A stretch of DNA of 36,633 nucleotides from Sedimenticola sp. (GTDB lineage: Bacteria; Pseudomonadota; Gammaproteobacteria; Chromatiales; Chromatiaceae): the NCBI GenBank assembly GCA_011051655.1, contig DRKS01000095.1:1-36633 (forward strand), read 5' to 3'. How positions within the stretch are numbered: the first letter of the stretch is position 1; every line of letters begins with the position of its first letter. The notes beneath the pieces are model-generated. The model searched no databases and was not told the DNA's origin. It saw only the letters and a list, made by a program, of their open reading frames with translations. The translations under genes were made by a program, and so were the position numbers. This document shows, in pieces, positions 32,509 to 36,633 of the stretch.

Positions 32509-33351
32509 GTGAACCAGGTTGCCGCCAGGGGCCGGCTGGTCTGTACTCCCGATGAGTATCAGGCCTTCAAGAGATTTCTGCGTGATGCAAGCGGCATCGA
32601 ACTGGGGGAGGGCAAAGAATATCTCGTCACCAGCAGGTTGAGCGGCCTGATGCGGCAACACGGGCTTGGCAGCATGAGAGATCTGATGGCGGCGTTGTCC
32701 GGCGGACGTCAGCACCGGTTACGCGCCGGGGTTATCGACGCCATGACCACCAATGAAACCTTCTGGTTTCGTGATCCCTCGCATTTTCGATTATTGACGG
32801 CAAAGGTGTTTCCGGAGGCGTCCGCCCAGCGGCTTCGCATCTGGTCTGCGGCCTGTTCATCCGGACAGGAGCCCTACTCTATCAGCATGCAGGTGCAGGA
32901 ATACCGGATAAACAACCCCGGCAAACTCATAGGTGATGTCGAGATCGTGGCGACGGATATCTCCAGCAGTGTACTGGACGAGGCCCGCAAGGGCGTCTAC
33001 TCGGGGATGTCGGCTTCGCGCGGCCTCAATGAGGAGCAGCGGCAGCGCTTCTTTTCCCCTCATCCCGATGGACTGGAAGTGCGGCCGGAGATCCGCCGCC
33101 GGGTCCGCTTCCAGGAGTTCAACCTTACCCGCGGCTTTGAGTCCCTGGGCCGCTTCGATGTCATATTCTGCCGTAATGTATTGATCTATTTTCCCAGCGC
33201 GGCGAAACGCGACATCATCAACCGCATGGCCAAGGCGCTGCAGCCAGGCGGTTACCTCTTCCTCGGCTCCACGGAGTCCCTGTCTTCACAGGCCAATGCC
33301 TTTGAGATGGTCGCCGAGCAAGGCGGCATTGCTTACAGGCTGAAAGAATAG
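32509..33351 (+). CDS. cheR: Chemotaxis protein methyltransferase CheR
   Basis: This 280-residue SAM-dependent enzyme methylates glutamates of chemoreceptors. The N-terminal helical domain (EYQAFKRFLRDASGIELGEG, LVTSRLSGLMRQHGL) is followed by TTNETFWFRDPSHF, the SAM motif LRIWSAACSSGQEPYSISM, VEIVATDISSSVLDEARKGV, FDVIFCRNVLIYF and GGYLFLGSTESL. The start is GTG 32509 and no good ribosome binding site is visible. It follows cheV by 30 bp. Confidence 0.94.
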   Translation: MNQVAARGRLVCTPDEYQAFKRFLRDASGIELGEGKEYLVTSRLSGLMRQHGLGSMRDLMAALSGGRQHRLRAGVIDAMTTNETFWFRDPSHFRLLTAKVFPEASAQRLRIWSAACSSGQEPYSISMQVQEYRINNPGKLIGDVEIVATDISSSVLDEARKGVYSGMSASRGLNEEQRQRFFSPHPDGLEVRPEIRRRVRFQEFNLTRGFESLGRFDVIFCRNVLIYFPSAAKRDIINRMAKALQPGGYLFLGSTESLSSQANAFEMVAEQGGIAYRLKE

Positions 33352-33485
33352 TTTCCAGCGGCTGCAAGGCTCCTGGTTGCCGGCAGATATTCATATTTCC
33401 GCGGTACTTGCACGCCTTGGCGTTTTGGTCCCGGCCCTCGCTGCCCGTTATTGCCGCCTGGGCGGAAAGCCCTTGCCGCTTTTGC

Positions 33486-33525
33486 TTTTTCAGGCCGGAG
33501 AATCATCGCGCCGGCCCTGAAAAAA
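33486..33525. repeat. Palindrome upstream of the flgB sigma-54 promoter
   Basis: TTTTTCAGGCCGG (33486-33498) and CCGGCCCTGAAAAA (33511-33524) pair with a single bulge around 12 nt. The T-run precedes and the A-run follows the hairpin on both strands, so it is not a terminator. It lies about 18 bp upstream of the -24 element and could bind a regulator. Nothing else is seen in 33352-33485. Confidence 0.65.
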
Positions 33526-33541
33526 CAATGACTTAAATTGT

Positions 33542-33558
33542 TGGCACAAAGTCTGCAA
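33542..33558 (+). promoter_or_regulatory. Sigma-54 promoter of the flgBCDE operon
   Basis: TGGCACAAAGTCTGCAA fits the RpoN consensus TGGCAC-N5-TTGCA, with GG (33543-33544) and GC (33555-33556) exactly 12 bp apart. It lies about 37 bp before flgB. Basal-body and hook operons are RpoN-dependent in many gammaproteobacteria. Confidence 0.88.
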
Positions 33559-33594
33559 CATGCTGGTTGAAAAGAACCGCCTGGAGCAGACAGC

Positions 33595-33987
33595 ATGAAA
33601 CTCGATAACGTATTCGGCATCCATGAGCAGGCCCTGAAGCTGCGGTCCCGCCGCGCCGAGTTATTGGCCGGCAATCTGGCCAATGCCGATACCCCCGGTT
33701 TCAAGGCCCGCGATTTTGATTTCCGGCGGGCCTTGAAAGGGGAGATGGCCCGGCCGGTAACGCTTGAGAAGACCCACCGGAATCACATATCCACGACGGC
33801 GGCGGCCGGCTCCTCTCCTTTCCGGCTGCTTTACCGGGTGCCCGGGCAGCCGTCACTGGACGGCAACACCGTGGATACCCAGCTTGAGAAAAGCGCCTTT
33901 TCCGTCAATGCCATGGAGTATCAGGCCAGCCTGCGCTTTCTCGGCGGCAAGATAGAGGGATTGAAGCGGGCCATCAGGGGTGAATGA
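33595..33987 (+). CDS. flgB: Flagellar proximal rod protein FlgB
   Basis: This 130-residue rod protein begins LDNVFGIHEQALKLRSRRAE, followed by the rod signature LLAGNLANADTPGFKARDFD, and ends with the coiled region MEYQASLRFLGGKIEGLKRA. It is exported by the flagellar secretion system without a cleaved signal and joins the MS-ring to the rod. GGAG lies upstream of ATG 33595. First gene of the flgBCDE operon. Confidence 0.96.
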   Translation: MKLDNVFGIHEQALKLRSRRAELLAGNLANADTPGFKARDFDFRRALKGEMARPVTLEKTHRNHISTTAAAGSSPFRLLYRVPGQPSLDGNTVDTQLEKSAFSVNAMEYQASLRFLGGKIEGLKRAIRGE

Positions 33988-33989
33988 CC

Positions 33990-34403
33990 ATGTCCAGTAT
34001 GAAGATTTTTGATATTACCGCCTCCGCCCTCAGCGCCCAGAGCCAGCGCCTGAACCTGGTGGCCAGCAACATGGCCAATGCCGACAGCGTAAGCAGCAGC
34101 ATGGGTGAGACTTATCGCAGCCGCCAGCCTGTGTTCAAGGCGGTGTTCGACCGGATGAATCCCGGGGGGCAGGCTGCCGGCGTCCGGATGCTGGGCGTGG
34201 TGGAGAGCAAGGCGCCGCTGCAACAGGAGTATGCCCCCGATCATCCGCTGGCCAATGAACAAGGCTATATCTTCCGCCCCAATGTCAACATGGTGGAAGA
34301 GATGGCCAATATGATTTCGGCCTCCCGCTCTTATCAGAGCAATGTGGAGGTCGCCAATGCGGCGCGGCAGATGATGATGGGGCTGCTGCGCCTGGGTCAG
34401 TAG
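33990..34403 (+). CDS. flgC: Flagellar proximal rod protein FlgC
   Basis: I choose ATG 33990 because AGGGG at 33977-33981 is then well spaced; ATG 33984 (overlapping flgB) is possible. The 137-residue product starts MSSMKIFDITASALSAQSQR, with LNLVASNMANADSVSSSMGE as the rod signature. It continues with PLANEQGYIFRPNVNMVEEM and ends with a helical tail ANMISASRSYQSNVEVANAA. It is a component of the rod. Confidence 0.95.
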   Translation: MSSMKIFDITASALSAQSQRLNLVASNMANADSVSSSMGETYRSRQPVFKAVFDRMNPGGQAAGVRMLGVVESKAPLQQEYAPDHPLANEQGYIFRPNVNMVEEMANMISASRSYQSNVEVANAARQMMMGLLRLGQ

Positions 34404-34413
34404 AGGTTAAGTC

Positions 34414-35088
34414 ATGAGCACAGTCAATACAGACAACGATATCTTCGCCAGTCTCGGCCTGGTCCGGGAACTGGAGACAAAAAAGAATGACGAACTCGGC
34501 CAGGAGGATTTCCTGGAGCTGATGATCACCCAGCTTAAAAACCAGGATCCCTTCAGCCCCATGGAAAACGGGGACTTTCTTGCTCAAATCGCCCAGTTTT
34601 CTTCGGTTTCCGGCATCAACCAGCTCAATAACTCCTTTGCCGATCTGGCCTCTTCCCTCACCTCCAACCAGGCGTTGCAGGCAGGGGCGCTGGTCGGCCG
34701 CGAGGTGCTGGCGCCGCTGGATTATGGCCTGTTGCCCGCGGACGGCGCCTTGCGCGGAGAGATAGATTTGCCGGCCAGCACGGGGAATCTGGTGCTTACC
34801 GTATCGGATGCCAGCGGTGCTTTGGTGCGGGAGTTGCAGTTGGGGGTGCAGCCCGCCGGAAAATTCAAGTTCAGTTGGGACGGTCTTGACGACAATGGTG
34901 AATTCGCGCCGCCGGGCGTCTACCGCATCCAGGCCCAGGGCATCTACGACGGCGAGCCCACCGCCCTGGAGACGCTGATCGCCGCCCGCGTCGGTAGCGT
35001 CAGCCTCGGGGCCGACAAGCAGGACTTCAAACTCAACCTCGATGGGCTGGGCCCCATTTCTCTGAATGATGTAGCGCAGATCTATTAG
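34414..35088 (+). CDS. flgD: Flagellar hook assembly (capping) protein FlgD
   Basis: This 224-residue protein has the conserved N-terminal FlgD region LGQEDFLELMITQLKNQDPF with SPMENGDFLAQIAQFSSVSG. A C-terminal FlgD Ig-like/Tudor part follows (QPAGKFKFSWDGLDDNGEFA, PPGVYRIQAQG). It caps the growing hook and is later replaced. It is fourth in the operon order only because flgB and flgC precede it directly; spacing to both neighbours is short. Confidence 0.95.
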   Translation: MSTVNTDNDIFASLGLVRELETKKNDELGQEDFLELMITQLKNQDPFSPMENGDFLAQIAQFSSVSGINQLNNSFADLASSLTSNQALQAGALVGREVLAPLDYGLLPADGALRGEIDLPASTGNLVLTVSDASGALVRELQLGVQPAGKFKFSWDGLDDNGEFAPPGVYRIQAQGIYDGEPTALETLIAARVGSVSLGADKQDFKLNLDGLGPISLNDVAQIY

Positions 35089-35141
35089 GGAAAGCCGAAG
35101 CAACAGGGTTTCCTCGGACCAAATTCAACGGGAGAGCAGAT

Positions 35142-36386
35142 ATGCCTTTTCGAATCGCACTCAGCGGACTCAACGCCGCTTCCACCGACCTGCAGGTCAC
35201 CGGCAACAACATCGCCAATGCGGCCACCCATGGCTTCAAACAGTCGCGGACGGAATTCGCGGATCTCTACTCCACCTCCATCTCGGATGTGAGCAAGACC
35301 ACATCCGGCCGTGGCGTACAGGTGTCCCGCATCGCCCAGCAGTTCAGCCAGGGCAATGTCGATTTCACCTCCAACAACCTGGATATGGCCCTCAATGGCG
35401 AAGGCTTCTTCGTATTGAAGGATACGGACGGCACCAACCTCTATACGCGGGCGGGCGCATTCACCGTCGACCGGGAGGGCTATGTGGTCAATCACGCCAA
35501 CCAGCGGTTGCAGATATTTCCCACCGTCTCCACCGGTACCAATCCGACCTTCAACACGGGCGTGCTGAACGATCTGCTGCTGCCCACCGCGCCGGGTGCC
35601 CCTTCGGCAACGACCTCGGCAACGGTGACCGTCAACCTGGACGCCTCGCAGACGGAGCCTGTGCCCGCCTTTTCGCCGACCAATGCGGCAAGCTATAACC
35701 ACGCGACGTCCACCACCGTTTACGATTCACTGGGAACCGCCCACACGGCCACCATGTATTACCGGGCGACCGCCACGGCCGGACAGTGGGACACCTATCT
35801 CTATGTCGACGGGACCAATGTGACGGCCGGCGGTGCGGCCCCGGACGCCGTCACCCTGGGATTCGACGCCTCGGGCGTGCTCACGACGCCCGCCACCGGC
35901 ACCATCACCTATGATCCCTATAACCCCGGCGGCGGCGCCGCGCCCATGAACATGGTCTTCGACTACTCATCCAGCACCCAGTACGGCAGCGGCTTTGCCG
36001 TCAACAACCTGGTGCAGGACGGCTACTCCAGCGGCCGCCTGAGCGGCCTGGATACGGACGATACCGGCATCGTATACGCCCGCTTCACCAACGGACAGTC
36101 CAGGGCCCTGGGCAAGATCGCCCTGGCCCGTTTCAACAACCAGCAGGGATTGCAGCAGGCGAGTGACACCAACTGGGCTCAAACCTTCACCTCCGGCGAC
36201 GTGCAACTGGGCGAGGCCGGCACCTCCAGTTACGGCATGGTCCAGTCAGGCGCCCTGGAGAGTTCCAACGTGGATGTCGCGGAGCAGTTGGTGAACCTGA
36301 TCACGGCCCAGCGCAACTTCCAGGCCAATGCCGAGGTGATCACCACGGCGGACACCATAACCCAGACGATTATCCAGATGAAATAG
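35142..36386 (+). CDS. flgE: Flagellar hook protein FlgE
   Basis: This 414-residue protein builds the hook. The N-terminal rod/hook signature is FRIALSGLNAASTDLQVTGN followed by NIANAATHGFKQSRTEFADL. FTSNNLDMALNGEGFFVLKD is the flagellar hook-basal-body motif, the middle is Thr/Ala-rich and variable, and the C-terminus is LESSNVDVAEQLVNLITAQR followed by NFQANAEVITTADTITQTII. GGGAG precedes ATG 35142. The length is typical of gammaproteobacterial hooks. Confidence 0.96.
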   Translation: MPFRIALSGLNAASTDLQVTGNNIANAATHGFKQSRTEFADLYSTSISDVSKTTSGRGVQVSRIAQQFSQGNVDFTSNNLDMALNGEGFFVLKDTDGTNLYTRAGAFTVDREGYVVNHANQRLQIFPTVSTGTNPTFNTGVLNDLLLPTAPGAPSATTSATVTVNLDASQTEPVPAFSPTNAASYNHATSTTVYDSLGTAHTATMYYRATATAGQWDTYLYVDGTNVTAGGAAPDAVTLGFDASGVLTTPATGTITYDPYNPGGGAAPMNMVFDYSSSTQYGSGFAVNNLVQDGYSSGRLSGLDTDDTGIVYARFTNGQSRALGKIALARFNNQQGLQQASDTNWAQTFTSGDVQLGEAGTSSYGMVQSGALESSNVDVAEQLVNLITAQRNFQANAEVITTADTITQTIIQMK

Positions 36387-36393
36387 GTTTTGG

Positions 36394-36612
36394 TTAGCGA
36401 TTAGCGATTAGCGATTAGCGGTTAGCGGTTAGCTGATCAGTATACAGAAACCATGTGCGAGATTTGTTCGCGCCTAAAGGCGCTCCTACAAAATAACCTG
36501 CAACTTCATTTGGTTGTAGGAGCGTCTTTAGGCGCGAAGAGAAAAGCACTACTTCTGGACAAATACCTGCCAACCGCCAATTGCTAATCGCTAAAAGCTA
36601 ACCGCTAAAAAC
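36394..36612. repeat. Heptamer inverted arrays between flgE and flgF, enclosing a REP doublet
   Basis: The left array is TTAGCGA x3, TTAGCGG x2 and TTAGC (36394-36433). The right array is CAACCGC, CAATTGC, TAATCGC, TAAAAGC, TAACCGC, TAAAAAC (36571-36612), in unbroken 7-bp phase and inverted relative to the left. The REP doublet at 36467-36538 lies between them. The right array ends 15 bp before the flgF start. Confidence 0.9.
36467..36538. repeat. REP-like palindromic doublet inside the flgE-flgF gap
   Basis: Two 25-bp inverted copies (36467-36491 and 36514-36538) differ by one base and enclose 22 bp. Each copy carries the GTAGGAGCG core and ends in CGCGAA. This is the same REP type as before bioF, but here the GTAGGAG ends face inward. 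Confidence 0.9.
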
Positions 36613-36627
36613 TCCAGGGAGATCAGA

Positions 36628-36633
36628 ATGGAC
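36628..36633 (+). CDS. flgF: Start of the next flagellar gene, probably flgF (cut by window end)
   Basis: ATG GAC at 36628-36633 is preceded by AGGGAG at 36616-36621, a good ribosome binding site. FlgF, the proximal rod protein that follows flgE in this operon type, usually begins Met-Asp. Only two codons are visible, so the identity rests on gene order. Confidence 0.55.

Noticed and set aside
33486-33525. Rho-independent terminator after cheR
   Set aside because: The T-run precedes the stem and the A-run follows it on both strands, so there is no U-tract after the hairpin in either direction.

Overview
This is a GC-rich gammaproteobacterial chromosome segment. The evidence is a divergent comF / bioBFHCD locus with a BirA-type operator, a cytochrome c5, Fur, a MotY-type stator protein, CheV, and an alpha-proteobacteria-unlike flg order (flgN-flgM-flgA / cheV-cheR / flgBCDE-flgF). 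REP-like palindromes with a GTAGGAGCG core and a PEP-CTERM-type exported protein would suit a Chromatiales-like environmental bacterium, but the genus is inference. Most genes are ordinary housekeeping, biosynthesis, transport and motility genes; the unusual content is mainly non-coding. Layout: 1-1010 is an accessory scar. It holds the right end of an ISAs1-family insertion sequence, which truncates an integron-type tyrosine integrase after 64 codons, then an exact 86-bp tandem array (six units) that decays into 31-bp units. 1068-5740 is a MarR-regulated RND efflux operon (regulator, adaptor, permease). 5747-8810 (minus) holds a GT2 glycosyltransferase, a large membrane protein with C-terminal TPRs and a small exported protein. 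8856-10125 holds a TVP38/DedA-like membrane protein and a cytochrome c5 with its own promoter and terminator. 10375-12594 holds an AGCS amino-acid:sodium symporter, a TraR/DksA-type zinc-finger protein and Fur. 12687-16541 holds hisI, gloB, a dihydroorotase, a small membrane protein and a MotY-like protein. 16522-21877 is comF and the biotin operon bioB-F-H-C-D. 22025-24332 holds a double-receiver regulator, an unknown membrane protein and a PEP-CTERM-like protein. 24482-29714 holds acs, an exported isoaspartyl methyltransferase and an 805-residue membrane protein with a spermidine-synthase-like domain. 29720-36633 is the flagellar/chemotaxis block, with good sigma-28 promoters (flgM, cheV) and a sigma-54 promoter (flgB). 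The most interesting signal is a set of palindromic or 7-bp-period repeat elements at gene boundaries. Heptamer inverted arrays lie directly before the RND permease, the spermidine-synthase-like gene and flgF, and a heptamer array forms the end of the TVP38 gene. In one case the array contains the start codon, and in another the stop codon. REP doublets lie before bioF and inside the flgE-flgF heptamer element, and a perfect 22-bp inverted repeat abuts the ribosome binding site of the double-receiver gene. Together they suggest an active family of boundary-targeting repeats that can alter translation initiation or termination.
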